Positions 51,032 to 59,275 are shown, counted from the stretch's first letter. The stretch: DNA of 64,000 bases from Streptomyces albogriseolus (GCA_014650475.1 BMVA01000003.1:248001-312000), one strand, 5' to 3'. Numbers and translations: made by a program. Notes: generated by a model from the sequence alone, not told the origin.

Positions 51032-51553
51032 GTGATCACCACAGTCCCCACCGCACCGTCCACCCCGCCTCCGCCCCCGCCCCTGCCCCTCGTCCGCCTG
51101 CGTCTCGCGCCACACGGCGCGCTGCCGCGCCGGATCGACGGGGTGTGGTGGCCGTACTCCCGCGATCTTCTGACACAGCTCCCGAAGATGCTCGCCGCGC
51201 TGCCGAGAGCGTGGGGCGACATCACCGGCGTCACCGTGGACGCCGCGGCCTGGTCGGCGGCACCGGGGCGCATGTTCGTCGCCAACCAGGTCGTCCGCCT
51301 GCACAAGGCCCCCGCCTCTCCGCACGCTCCGGACCGGGTCGTCCTGCTCTCCCCCGGGCTCGGCCGTTGGGATCTGCAGGTGATCCCGCCGGACGCGACG
51401 GAGGAAGCAGCCGCTCTCCTCACGGCCGCCGCCCTGGACGACCGGCGGCCCGGCGCCGACGGAGAAGCCCGGCCCCCGACCCCGACGGCGGCGGCAGGTC
51501 CCCACGGCCGTGTGGGGCCCACCGGGCGGGGCACCCGGGCCCCTCGGTGGTAG
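51032..51553 (+). CDS. DUF5994 family protein (first of four)
   Basis: The 173-aa protein has the DUF5994 pattern: RLRLAPHGALPRRIDGVWWP, YSRDLLTQLPKMLAAL, then VVLLSPGLGRWDLQVIPPD, with a Pro-rich N-terminus and disordered C-terminus. Function of the family is unknown; members are soluble, about 130-200 residues, and often clustered in Streptomyces. GTG or ATG upstream alternatives exist, but ATG-like start at 51032 gives a family-length product. It precedes the desaturase by 100 nt. Confidence 0.75.
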   Translation: MITTVPTAPSTPPPPPPLPLVRLRLAPHGALPRRIDGVWWPYSRDLLTQLPKMLAALPRAWGDITGVTVDAAAWSAAPGRMFVANQVVRLHKAPASPHAPDRVVLLSPGLGRWDLQVIPPDATEEAAALLTAAALDDRRPGADGEARPPTPTAAAGPHGRVGPTGRGTRAPRW

Positions 51554-51653
51554 GAGCCGCCGCGGGCACGTCCATGTACGCACCCGCTCCCCGCGCCCAA
51601 CTCGCCCTGGGGCCGCCCCGAGTCATCCGCCCGCTTCTGAGAGAGACGTCCTC

Positions 51654-52694
51654 ATGACCATGGCCACCACCACCGCCACGCGCTCCGACACTCCCGGCAG
51701 CGACTTCGCCCGGCTGTCGAAGAAGATCGCGGACGCCGGACTGCTGGGGCGCCGCCCCGGCTACTACACGTTACGCATCACCGCCGTGACCGGGCTCTAC
51801 GCCGCCGGATGGGCCGCGTTCATCCTCGTCGGCGCCTCCTGGTGGACACTGGCGATCGCCGCGTTCCTGGCCGTGATGTACGGGCAAGTCGCCCTGGTCG
51901 CCCATGACATGGCCCACCGGCAGGTGTTCCGCCGCCGCCGGGCCAGCGAGTTGTCCGGACGGATCGCCGGCGCGTCGATCGGCATGAGCTACGGCTGGTG
52001 GCAGGACAAGCACACCCGTCACCACGCCAACCCCAACACCGAGAACCTCGACCCCGACATCGGACCCGACCTGCTCGTCTGGTCCCCGGACCAGGCCCGC
52101 GCCGCCACCGGACTGCCCCGCCTGCTCGGCCGCTGGCAGGCGTTCCTCTTCTTTCCCCTGCTCACGCTGGAGGGCTTCAACCTGCACGTGGCGAGCTGCA
52201 GGGCCATGGCCAACCGCCGGCTCAAACGCCGGGCGGTCGACGGCGCTCTGCTCCTGGGGCACTGCGCCGTCTACCTGGCCGCCCTGTTCTGGGTCCTGCC
52301 GCCCGGGATGGCGATCGCCTTCCTCGCCGTCCACCAGTGCCTGTTCGGCGTCTACCTCGGTTCGGCCTTCGCACCCAACCACAAGGGGATGCCGATCCTG
52401 ACGGCCGACGACCGCCCCGACTTCCTCCGCCGCCAGGTGCTGACCTCACGCAACGTCAACGGCGGCCGGTTCACCGACCTGGCGCTCGGCGGCCTGAACC
52501 ACCAGATCGAGCACCACCTGTTCCCGAGCATGCCCAGCCCCAACCTGCGCAAGGCCCGCGCCATCGTCCGGCGGTACTGCCGGGACCTGGGCGTCGACTA
52601 CGCGGAAACGGGCCTGGTCGCCTCCTACCGGTTGGCACTCACCAGCCTCCACGACGCCGGCGCCCCGCTCCGACGGACCCGCGTCCCCACCTAG
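51654..52694 (+). CDS. Membrane fatty acid desaturase
   Basis: The 346-aa di-iron desaturase has all three histidine boxes: HDMAH (about residue 84), HTRHH (about residue 121) and NHQIEHHLFPSMPSPNLRKA (about residue 283), and four hydrophobic spans (for example LYAAGWAAFILVGASWW). It would introduce a double bond into membrane acyl chains using an electron donor. ATG at 51654; a second ATG two codons on is possible. Its stop region overlaps convergently with the small membrane gene at 52691. Desaturase and DUF5994 genes together suggest a stress-related membrane cluster (inference). Confidence 0.92.
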   Translation: MTMATTTATRSDTPGSDFARLSKKIADAGLLGRRPGYYTLRITAVTGLYAAGWAAFILVGASWWTLAIAAFLAVMYGQVALVAHDMAHRQVFRRRRASELSGRIAGASIGMSYGWWQDKHTRHHANPNTENLDPDIGPDLLVWSPDQARAATGLPRLLGRWQAFLFFPLLTLEGFNLHVASCRAMANRRLKRRAVDGALLLGHCAVYLAALFWVLPPGMAIAFLAVHQCLFGVYLGSAFAPNHKGMPILTADDRPDFLRRQVLTSRNVNGGRFTDLALGGLNHQIEHHLFPSMPSPNLRKARAIVRRYCRDLGVDYAETGLVASYRLALTSLHDAGAPLRRTRVPT

Positions 52695-52972
52695 CGGGGC
52701 GAGACGCCGCCGTGGGTACGGCGGCGTCCAGGACGCAGCCGTCCGCGTCCGCCGTACCAGGAGCCCCGGCGCTCGCCGCCGTCGTTGGCAACCGGGGACC
52801 GTCGGCGTACCGCCGGCCCTTCGTCGGTCTTCCGGTCTGGTGCGACGACACCGCTGCGGCCGTAGTGGAAGGCGGCGCTTCTGTCCCCGTGCTGAGAGTT
52901 CAGCCGGTGGATGAGGAACGCGCCTGCCGCGATCACCGCCAGCAGCACGAACACCGTCACCAGGATGTCCAT
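52691..52972 (-). CDS. Small single-TM membrane protein
   Basis: The 93-aa product starts MDILVTVFVLLAVIAAGAFL, an N-terminal membrane helix, followed by an Arg/Gly-rich cytoplasmic tail (RRRSPVANDGGERRGSWYGG). ATG at 52972 is 5 nt after the stop of the DUF5994 gene, with GAGG just before it, so the two form an operon. It converges with the desaturase by a 4-nt overlap. Unknown family. Confidence 0.65.
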   Translation of the reverse strand: MDILVTVFVLLAVIAAGAFLIHRLNSQHGDRSAAFHYGRSGVVAPDRKTDEGPAVRRRSPVANDGGERRGSWYGGRGRLRPGRRRTHGGVSPR

Positions 52973-52977
52973 GGCCC

Positions 52978-53568
52978 TCACACCCTTTCCGGCCGGTCCT
53001 CCGGTGTGGCGACGGCGACTCGAAGCCATGGAGAAGTGACGGAAGCACCGGCTCCATGTCCTCCTTCGGACTCCCACACCGCTTCCCTGGTGCGGTCGGC
53101 CTCGGCGGTCACCGTCAGACGCGCGGCATCCGCCAGCAGGCTGCTCGCGGTCGCTATCCGGCGCGGGTCGCTCGCAGCGGCCATCAGCCAGGCGGCCGCG
53201 GCCGGAGGCGTCTGCGGGGGAACGACCAGCAGGTTCCAGCGGCCCACGTGGTAGGAGAGCAGCAGCAACTCGTGCTCGTCCTGCTCGAAGCGGAACCAGC
53301 CCACCTTCACCACGTGCCCGGCGACAGGCACCTTGCGCGGGACGACCGGCCACTGGGCGGGGTTCACCGTGACCCGGGTGACCCGCCCCCACAGCGGATC
53401 GAGAACGGACGCCAGGGCAGGCAGTTCGGCGGCGAGATCACGCGAGCGTGGCCACCAGGCGCCGTCCAGCAGAAGCGGTGCCGAACCGGCGGGAGCGAGC
53501 GAGAGGCGTACGGGGGACATGGGACGCCGGTCTTCGGACGTCGTCGGAGGGGAGACGGTCGCAGTCAT
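52978..53568 (-). CDS. DUF5994 family protein (second of four)
   Basis: The 196-aa protein shows the strongest family pattern: PVRLSLAPAGSAPLLLDGAW followed by WPRSRDLAAELPALASVLDP, LWGRVTRVTVNPAQWPVVPR, and LLLLSYHVGRWNLLVVPPQ. A Met at residue 17 is an alternative start. It leads a two-gene operon with the small membrane protein. The C-terminal 60 residues are less conserved. Confidence 0.78.
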   Translation of the reverse strand: MTATVSPPTTSEDRRPMSPVRLSLAPAGSAPLLLDGAWWPRSRDLAAELPALASVLDPLWGRVTRVTVNPAQWPVVPRKVPVAGHVVKVGWFRFEQDEHELLLLSYHVGRWNLLVVPPQTPPAAAAWLMAAASDPRRIATASSLLADAARLTVTAEADRTREAVWESEGGHGAGASVTSPWLRVAVATPEDRPERV

Positions 53569-53670
53569 GACGCGAACCCTGCCCCGGGCGGGCCTGAGCC
53601 GACCCGGCGTATTCGATCACCGAAAACGGCACAGACGCGAAATGTCCGTGCGCGGAGTGTTCCCGGTACC

Positions 53671-53776
53671 TCCAGCCTACTCTTCGCGGCGCCCGAGCAG
53701 GCCGTACGCCGGGAGCAGCCCACCCGATGAGGCCGAAGCCTCTCGTCGGGGCTCGTCGAGGAGTAGCCTGAGGACT
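53671..53776. promoter_or_regulatory. CGARGAGTAG motif, copies B and C in divergent DUF5994 promoter gap
   Basis: The 309-bp gap between the divergent DUF5994 starts (53568 and 53878) holds one copy for each gene: CGAAGAGTAGGCTGGA on the minus strand (53686 to 53671) and CGAGGAGTAGCCTGAGGACT on the plus strand (53757-53776), each roughly 100-120 bp before its gene. Confidence 0.5.
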
Positions 53777-53877
53777 TCGAGGGCTTTCGTGCACCGGCGC
53801 CGCCGGTCCCGTCCTCGGTCACCCAACCACCGGGCGCTCCGTCAGCCAGCGCAGGCCCGCAGTCAGGCTTCTTCCTC

Positions 53878-54279
53878 ATGATCATGAACTCCACTCAGCT
53901 GCGTCCGCACGCGGCACCGTTCCGCTCACGTGCCGCGCGCCTCGTCCTCGGATCCGCCAGCCGTTTCGGCCGTCCGGACGGCGCTTGGTGGCCACGGACC
54001 CGCGACCTGGCACGAGAACTCGGCGAACTGGCCGACGTGATCGATCCGCTGTGGGGCCGGCTCACCCACGTGGCCGTCAATCCCCGCCACTGGCAGCCTC
54101 TCCCGCACGGCCTGGTCGTCGTCAACGGCTACGAGGTGGCGGTCGACCGATTCACCGAGGTGCTCAACCCGCACAGGATCCTGCTGCAGTCCTACACCGC
54201 GGGCCGCTGGGATCTCCTCGTGGTGCCGCCCCCGACGAGCGCGTCGTCAGCAGCCCGGCTCATGGCGGCCGTGGCGTAG
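53878..54279 (+). CDS. DUF5994 family protein (third of four, short)
   Basis: The 133-aa product has the compact core of the family: LVLGSASRFGRPDGAWWPRT, RDLARELGELADVIDPLWGR, then LLQSYTAGRWDLLVVPPPTS. It ends right after this core, so it represents the minimal domain. Its 3' end overlaps the tail of the convergent fourth DUF5994 gene by 33 nt. Confidence 0.75.
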   Translation: MIMNSTQLRPHAAPFRSRAARLVLGSASRFGRPDGAWWPRTRDLARELGELADVIDPLWGRLTHVAVNPRHWQPLPHGLVVVNGYEVAVDRFTEVLNPHRILLQSYTAGRWDLLVVPPPTSASSAARLMAAVA

Positions 54280-54780
54280 CGCAGCGGCGCGTGCATGCCC
54301 CGGACCCACACGCTCCGTGCCGGTGTCGATGAGGATCTGTTCCGCCGACGTCTGACTGCCGGCGCGCACGGCCGCGGCCATGGCCGCGCGGGCCGCGTCG
54401 GCCGCGGTGTGCGGCGGAACCACCAGCAGCGAAAAGAGATCATTGCTGCCCCGAGTGATGAGAACGGTGTCGTCTCCGACCGGGAAGGAGTCGATGCGGA
54501 CGACACGACCGTCGATCGTCAGCCGCGTCGGCAGCTCGTCCCAGGCGTCGGTGTCCAGACCGACACGTGTGATCGGCCCGAGGTACTCGGACAGCGCGGA
54601 GACGAGGCCGGGCAGTTCACCGGCGATGTCGCGGGAGCGGGGCCACCACGCCCCGTCGAGCGCACCCTTCCGGTCATGCGTCGTCTCAAGCCGCACCACC
54701 GCGGTTCCAGGTCGCGAAACCGCCTGATGCACAGCGTCGGGCAGGAGCCTGCTCACCCGCGGGGGGTCGGGGTCGGACAT
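54247..54780 (-). CDS. DUF5994 family protein (fourth of four)
   Basis: The 177-aa product is more diverged: VVRLETTHDRKGALDGAWWP, then RSRDIAGELPGLVSALSEYL, GPITRVGLDTDAWDELPTR, and LITRGSNDLFSLLVVPPHTA. ATG at 54780 is chosen over ATG at 54831, which lies in the motif region. It overlaps the third gene tail-to-tail, so antisense effects between them are possible. Confidence 0.72.
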   Translation of the reverse strand: MSDPDPPRVSRLLPDAVHQAVSRPGTAVVRLETTHDRKGALDGAWWPRSRDIAGELPGLVSALSEYLGPITRVGLDTDAWDELPTRLTIDGRVVRIDSFPVGDDTVLITRGSNDLFSLLVVPPHTAADAARAAMAAAVRAGSQTSAEQILIDTGTERVGPGHARAAALRHGRHEPGC

Positions 54781-54822
54781 CGCACTCGCCTGCCTACCGG
54801 GGACGGCAAACCGAAAGCCTCC

Positions 54823-54842
54823 TGGTTTCACGGTACTCCTCG
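54823..54842 (-). promoter_or_regulatory. CGAGGAGTA motif, copy D
   Basis: On the minus strand CGAGGAGTACCGTGAAACC lies about 45-60 bp before the fourth DUF5994 gene; it keeps CGAGGAGTA and the following TGA of the other copies. Confidence 0.4.
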
Positions 54843-54970
54843 GCCGACGACGGCCGGGATTCCACGATCACCGGGGCACTCACCGTCACCGCCGCATACG
54901 CGTAGAAGAACAAGGTCGAGCTGTGCTTCCTCCCCCACCCACCACCACCGCAGCCGCCCCGCGACAAACC

Positions 54971-55053
54971 CAGGCACTGCACCGCTACCTGCGTCGGCGC
55001 AATACCAACGCCCGCCACCACGACGTACTCCCCCCACCGCAAGGAACGCGCTG
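54971..55053 (+). pseudogene. C-terminal fragment of an IS630-type transposase
   Basis: The frame QALHRYLRRRNTNARHHDVL followed shortly by a stop resembles the end of IS630-family DDE transposases (RYLRWRNANARHPDVLAAQR type). Nothing of the catalytic domain precedes it. It marks insertion-sequence decay next to the monooxygenase remnant. Confidence 0.45.
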
Positions 55054-55094
55054 ACCAACCGCGGACCGCAGCCCCGCGCCGAAGGCGGCAACCG

Positions 55095-55400
55095 CGCGTG
55101 CCGCGCAGACCCAGGGGTGGCAAGTGCGAGAGGGCAGGCCGGTAACCGGTGCACCAAATTACGGCGTCGGCGGGCGCGCGCGTGCCGTCGGCCCAGGCGA
55201 CGCCGTCACGGTCGATGCGGGCGAACATGGGCGACGCTTTGAGCCGCCCGGCCTCCCGTGTCGGTGCGGCCCTCGCCGAGGGCACGGCGTCGGGCGGTGG
55301 CCGCGTCGAACAGGGCGCGGCCGTCGATGTCGTCGGCAAGGTACCGGGGCGGACGCTGGGTCACCCAGGTCAGTTCGGTGTCGTGGGCGAGGTCGGAGCG
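55095..55400 (-). pseudogene. Frameshifted remnant of an FAD-dependent monooxygenase/oxidoreductase
   Basis: Two frames carry consecutive parts of a CzcO/ArsO-like flavoprotein C-terminal region: ELTWVTQRPPRYLADDIDGR, then after a shift near 55255 AGRLKASPMFARIDRDGVAW and ADAVIWCTGYRPALSHLPPL. The N-terminal FAD-binding GxGxxG region is missing. A living homolog-like flavoprotein lies at 62814. Confidence 0.6.
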
Positions 55401-55487
55401 CGATCTTCGTCGTCGACCGTCACACCGGTACCGTCCACCACGCGAAGACGGGGCCGCTCAGACCGACCATGGCATCACGCTGATCGT

Positions 55488-55805
55488 CTACCTGAGCCTA
55501 CGCAAGCGCCTCGGAGCCTCTGCGACGCCGGAACACCGATAGCGGGCAGCGCAGCATCCACCCCCTCGGCCCGCCTTGCTGCCGATACTCGACAAAACCT
55601 CGGTCCACGCACACACCAAGTCACCGATGTCCAGCAACAGCCCCCGGACCTGCCGGAGCAGAACGCGCAGGACCACAACACCCGCGACGCTTCCGAGCCC
55701 CATCCCGATCCACCACATCGGCCGCCTCCTCGCCCAGAACCCCAGGCTGCCTGCGGCGAAGATCGAAGTCTGTACCCAAAGAGACGCTTTTTGTGATCTT
55801 GGCAT
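55488..55805 (-). CDS. Possible small membrane protein
   Basis: The 105-aa frame begins MPRSQKASLWVQTSIFAAGS and contains a hydrophobic stretch (PMWWIGMGLGSVAGVVVLRV). The C-terminal 25 residues are Arg/Cys-rich and unlikely to be native. No clear ribosome site is seen. It lies in a decayed zone of IS and pseudogene fragments, so it may itself be a remnant. The sequence from 55806 to 56043 contains no gene. Confidence 0.3.
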   Translation of the reverse strand: MPRSQKASLWVQTSIFAAGSLGFWARRRPMWWIGMGLGSVAGVVVLRVLLRQVRGLLLDIGDLVCAWTEVLSSIGSKAGRGGGCCAARYRCSGVAEAPRRLRRLR

Positions 55806-56043
55806 CCTCGGTTAGGAGTGTGCACACGCAAGTCACCGTGGCAGCAGTGCTCCCCCGCCAGGCATTCCTCATCGCCAAGTGCCCAGCGGCCCTCCGCGAA
55901 GCAGCGCCGACCAGCCTCGTGCCCACAGCGTGCCCATACGACCGGACAACAACGGTAAACAGCGGCGCGGAACAGGTAGCCGAAAGCCCGCTCCAGAATA
56001 CGTAGCCGCAGGTGAGAGGTGGTCTCACCCGTGAAGCGCCCTC

Positions 56044-56089
56044 GCTTCCCAAGCTGAGAGCGCGAGTTCGATTCTCGTCACCCGCTCCA
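56044..56089 (+). repeat. Second copy of the tRNA-Gly 3' end (att site)
   Basis: These 46 bp equal 32474-32519 of tRNA-Gly exactly, from the anticodon stem through the CCA, and the following GAAGAAGGCCCAG is also shared. It is the right-end att site of the 23.6-kb element and the left end of the next one. Confidence 0.9.
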
Positions 56090-56094
56090 TGAAG

Positions 56095-56124
56095 AAGGCC
56101 CAGGTCGGAGACCCGGGCCTTTTT
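56095..56124 (+). terminator. att-linked hairpin with T-tract
   Basis: AAGGCCC and GGGCCTT pair around an inner loop and are followed by TTTTT. The same structure follows the third att copy. Confidence 0.7.
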
Positions 56125-56199
56125 GCTGTTCATGCTGATCACTCGTCGCGTGCCAGATCCGTGCCAGAAAACTGATCGCCTGGATCGCTGGGGGAGGAC

Positions 56200-56511
56200 A
56201 TGAGCAAGCAGATTGACGGATGGATCATGGATCGCAACCTGCGTGCCTTCCTGGAGCTGCTGTCCCGCTACATCGACTACGCATTCGATGACACCGACTG
56301 GGACACCATCGAAACCGGCGTCCGGGACACCGACGACGAGAAATCCGACGGCTGGTACTCGTATCCGCTCGTCGGCACGAGCGCCACCCTGGAAGTCGGC
56401 CTGGCCCGCTCTGTCGGCAGCGAGGTGATGTCCGTCAGCGTCACCGGGGTCGAGACGCTTGAGCTCCAGCTCCGAACCGACACTCTGCTGTCCGCATTCG
56501 CCGGCATCTGA
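56200..56511 (+). CDS. Hypothetical protein, 103 aa, between att site and integrase fragment
   Basis: The ATG at 56200 follows a very good ribosome site (GGGGGAGG). The acidic protein (DRNLRAFLELLSRYIDYAF, later LVGTSATLEVGLARSVGSE) resembles orphan immunity or small regulator proteins in composition, but I cannot assign a family. Its GC is lower than its surroundings. It seems to have been inserted within the 3' end of the integrase: codons equivalent to the integrase C-terminus lie on its left (near 56146-56172) and the rest on its right. Confidence 0.65.
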   Translation: MSKQIDGWIMDRNLRAFLELLSRYIDYAFDDTDWDTIETGVRDTDDEKSDGWYSYPLVGTSATLEVGLARSVGSEVMSVSVTGVETLELQLRTDTLLSAFAGI

Positions 56512-56557
56512 CTACCGTCTTGTCCCCCAGGCGTCCGAAACCTTGCCCCTTGGCGAG

Positions 56558-56815
56558 TTAGCGCTCTTCTGACGTGTCTGGCACGGCAGCAGCTTCCCGT
56601 GCAGCCTGACGTACCTTGCGGACAGTCGCGTCGAGTCCTGCAGCGACTTCCTGCTGTCGCTCGTCGTCGGAGTGCTGGTAGACCAGCGCCGCCTGCTCGG
56701 AGGACTGGCCGGCGCGGACCATCGTGTCTTGAGCGTGGGCCCGGAGCGCGTGCAGAGCGTGTGCCCGGTGTGCCGTAGGTCGTAGAACCGGAAGCCCCCA
56801 GGCAACCCGACGACA
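56558..56815 (-). pseudogene. Integrase C-terminal fragment
   Basis: On the minus strand: GFRFYDLRHTGHTL, then after a one-base deletion DTMVRAGQSSEQAALVYQHS with the catalytic Tyr, ending at a TAA at 56558. It is the last third of a tyrosine integrase related to the intact one at 36153, and begins right at the stop of the ATPase gene, showing a deletion junction. Confidence 0.8.
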
Positions 56816-57252
56816 TCACGCCGGCCAGGCATCGGCGACCACGAAGGAGACGACCGTCCCGCCGAGGTAGCTGGGCCCGGAGTGCCAGGAGTGGCGATGG
56901 AGTCGACCAGGAGCAGCCCCCGTCCGTGGGCGTCGTTCGCCTCCGGGTGCCTCAGTCGCACGTTCGCCGGGAAGCCCGGGTTGTGCACGTCGACGCGGAG
57001 CGAGGTTCCCTCGCGGTACCACTCGATCCGCACCACCCACGAGTCGTCCGACCGGCCGTAGCGGATGGCGTTGGTCACCAGTTCCGAGATCATCAGCGTG
57101 CAGTCGTCGATCGAGCAGGCCGGGTTGTACGGGGCGATGAACTTCCGGAACCAGCGCCGGGCGCGAGGGACGGACTCGGGCTCCGGATGCAAGGTCATCG
57201 CTCCGAGCCGCGGTGAGTCCTCACAGGGGTGGCGGTCGATCGTGTAGGCCAT
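56816..57252 (-). pseudogene. Anti-sigma-type HATPase (RsbW-like), frameshifted near its C-terminus
   Basis: The frame from ATG 57252 encodes a GHKL ATPase of the RsbW/SpoIIAB type: TLMISELVTNAIRYGRSDDS (N-box), then ANDAHGRGLLLVDSIAT (G-box). A one-base loss near 56895 shifts the frame; the alternative frame continues SWHSGPSYLGGTVVSFVVAD to a natural stop at 56816. As it stands, translation would run on into the integrase fragment. The intact form would phosphorylate an anti-sigma antagonist. Confidence 0.75.
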
Positions 57253-57258
57253 GCGTGC

Positions 57259-57432
57259 TCACTCCGTGCCGCTGCCGTCGCAGTCGAGGCAGCGCCGCTT
57301 CGACGTGGCACGGTCGCGGTCGTTGGCCGTGGAGAGCGCCAGCGCCGTTCCGGAGCCGACGCGCTTCCAACCACGCCCCCAACCCCTCCGGCACGCTAAC
57401 CGCGCATCCTGCTCCGGCCGCCGACTCGTCAC
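57259..57432 (-). CDS. Small protein with C-terminal CLDCDGSG motif
   Basis: The 57-aa frame begins with GTG at 57432, preceded by AAGGGGGG, and ends 6 nt before the ATPase start, so the two are a unit. The C-terminus KRRCLDCDGSGTE looks like half of a DnaJ-type CxxCxGxG zinc motif. Family unknown. Confidence 0.5.
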   Translation of the reverse strand: MTSRRPEQDARLACRRGWGRGWKRVGSGTALALSTANDRDRATSKRRCLDCDGSGTE

Positions 57433-57922
57433 GTCGTGCCCCCCTTGTATCACGCGGCCACGGCACCGCTCTCCGCTCTTTTTCGCCCGGAGCTACGTCG
57501 CCGAACCGGGGTCTAGCGGACCACCGGTCTCTGACATCAGCGGCTGACATCAACGCCGGTGGTCACTAGCGACCAGGACGCCTCTTGAACAGGCGGTCCA
57601 TGTGGATCATCGTTTCGCGCTGGGTGGGTGGTCGGCGTCGTGGAGCTGGATAACGCGGAGGCTGGCGGACTGGGCGACGCGGCTGATCGTTGCAGCAGGG
57701 GAGTGCGACGCAGTCGCCCCCGCGACGCTTGACGCCGCCTTGTAGGGCCACGACGACCAGACGGCCGACTACCGGACCCCAGGGAACATACACTTTCGTC
57801 GCATTCGGTCACGTTCACCAGCATTCAGACCGGTCCGGGGTCCCTCTCCGCCTCGGTCGGCAGTCACCCAGCGCTTGTCGAGCAACGTGCGTCGTCTGCG
57901 GTACGGCCGCTCAGTCGCCGCT
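57433..57922. other. Gene-free interval with a repeated 24-bp motif
   Basis: No supportable gene. It contains CTGACATCAGCGGCTGACAT plus CAAC (57531-57554), the second copy of the motif at 30030, here enclosed by GACCACCGG (57519-57527) and its complement (57556-57564), making a hairpin. Confidence 0.5.
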
Positions 57923-59275
57923 TCACGCGATGCGGGCATCCTCACCGTAAACTCGCTGGGCAATCGGGCGCAGCAAAGGCACTGCCTCCTTGGCGAGGCG
58001 GAAGCCGCTCGCCGAAACCGCATCGAATGCGGGATCGTAGACCGCTACGAGCAACGTGTCGGCGTCTCCGGTTGCAATGCCTTGCTCCTGGAGTCTCTTG
58101 GCCGCGGTCTTCACCGGCCGTGTGAATCCACGGAGCATGCGCGTCTCGTCGTATCCGCCGATCTCGTACACGGTGGCGCGACTGACGAATCCCTCGTTCT
58201 GTGCGGCATCCAGCATGGCGTACGCCTGCACACTCGCCTGTCCGAGCAGCAGGTCCACAAGCGCTTCGAGCGCCTCGGAGGTCCACTCGTCCTTGCCGCT
58301 GGACTCCGCTGTCTGCAATTGCTCCAGGTCAAGAACCGATGACGTCTCCACCTCAAGCTCCAGGACTTGTCGAGCCTGTTCGAGCAGCCCACTGGGTTGC
58401 AGCATGAAGAGTCGACACCCGGTCCTATGCACCATCTCCCGGACAAGTTCGGGACGGGGACGCGCGGGGATGACCCCGTTCCTCTGCTTCCACCAGTCTT
58501 CTTTACTGTCTCCGGTCACGAACAGCACATCGGATCCAACACGCTCGGCTTCCTTCAGAGTCTGTTCCCAGACGAGGTAGTCTCCGGCTGCCTGCTCAGC
58601 GGGTTTGCTCTTGAAGTCTTCGTAGCCCGGCGGAACTTCGGCCTGACCCCGGCGGTTCGCCTCCTGCAACGCCTCCGCGTACTCCTGCTCAGCGAGGGGC
58701 GGGCCGATTCGCCCTTCAAGGATGGGCTCCAGCCGGGCCAGTACCGGATCAGCATTTGTATCGGTTGCGTCAGCGATCACGTCCTTGTCTGCTTGGCGCT
58801 CAATCAAGGACTGAAGCGCGAGCAGCACTTCGTCAAGTTGCTCTCGGTGGCCGGCGATCGCGCTGTTGATCTCAGCGTCGTCGCCGACGTGCACCTGCTT
58901 CAGCCATCGGTCGAGTGCATCACTGGCAGACCGCCCAGCCTTGGCCAACGCCTCGCCAGCCTCCTTGGCTCGAGCGCGGTGGTGGCCAAGAACGGAGGTT
59001 TGTTCGCGGTTGCGCCAGAACTCGGCAAGCACCTGGTGCGGCACCCAGAGACGCTCGCGCAACCTGTCCAGGACAGTCAGCAGGTCTTCCCGTGTCCGCT
59101 GATTCGACCGGTATAAGGTCAACAGCACGTTGGTATCCACGACGACCAGCCCAGAGCTGAACAACCGCTGGTAGTCCTCCACGGAAGGTGTTCGATACTC
59201 GGCGAACCCGTCAAACATGCCCCGTGGCTTCGGCGAACGTCCCTCGGCCAGCGGGCTTGCCTCTGTCCCTGTCAT
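57923..59275 (-). CDS. Large PIN-like domain protein (PIN_8/DUF4935 type)
   Basis: The 450-aa protein carries an N-terminal PIN-like nuclease domain: LVVVDTNVLLTLYRSNQRTR (first acidic residue), a WVPHQVLAEFWRNREQ helix, an AGDYLVWEQTLKEAERVGSD segment and FVTGDSKEDWW (later acidic cluster). A C-terminal helical domain (about 310-450) has no assigned function. ATG at 59275 has GGAAGGG upstream. Such proteins occur as stand-alone antiviral or stress RNases; target unknown. Lower GC than neighbours marks it as imported. Confidence 0.78.
   Translation of the reverse strand: MTGTEASPLAEGRSPKPRGMFDGFAEYRTPSVEDYQRLFSSGLVVVDTNVLLTLYRSNQRTREDLLTVLDRLRERLWVPHQVLAEFWRNREQTSVLGHHRARAKEAGEALAKAGRSASDALDRWLKQVHVGDDAEINSAIAGHREQLDEVLLALQSLIERQADKDVIADATDTNADPVLARLEPILEGRIGPPLAEQEYAEALQEANRRGQAEVPPGYEDFKSKPAEQAAGDYLVWEQTLKEAERVGSDVLFVTGDSKEDWWKQRNGVIPARPRPELVREMVHRTGCRLFMLQPSGLLEQARQVLELEVETSSVLDLEQLQTAESSGKDEWTSEALEALVDLLLGQASVQAYAMLDAAQNEGFVSRATVYEIGGYDETRMLRGFTRPVKTAAKRLQEQGIATGDADTLLVAVYDPAFDAVSASGFRLAKEAVPLLRPIAQRVYGEDARIA

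Larger units (their letters stand above)
32520..56089 (+). mobile_element. Integrative mobilizable element at tRNA-Gly
   Basis: The 23.6-kb region between the tRNA gene and the 46-bp repeat of its 3' end contains a tyrosine integrase, excisionase, Xre repressor, replication-type genes, an iteron field, mobC and a relaxase, but no TraB/FtsK or type IV secretion genes, which defines a mobilizable rather than self-transmissible element. Cargo includes a GNAT-PIN-ASCH module and a RiPP-like locus. The right part (SpoIIE phosphatase, desaturase, DUF5994 genes, IS and monooxygenase remnants) could be cargo or chromosomal genes from an older insertion. Confidence 0.7.

Noticed and set aside
32520-56089. 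Calling the tRNA-Gly element a self-transmissible AICE
   Set aside because: No FtsK/TraB-type translocase or Spd genes are found; only mobC and a relaxase, so mobilizable is the supported term.
55621-56142. Minus-strand frames encoding GDENRTRALSLGS near tRNA copies
   Set aside because: This peptide is the antisense of the tRNA 3' end and appears at the 59631 copy too; a known annotation artefact.
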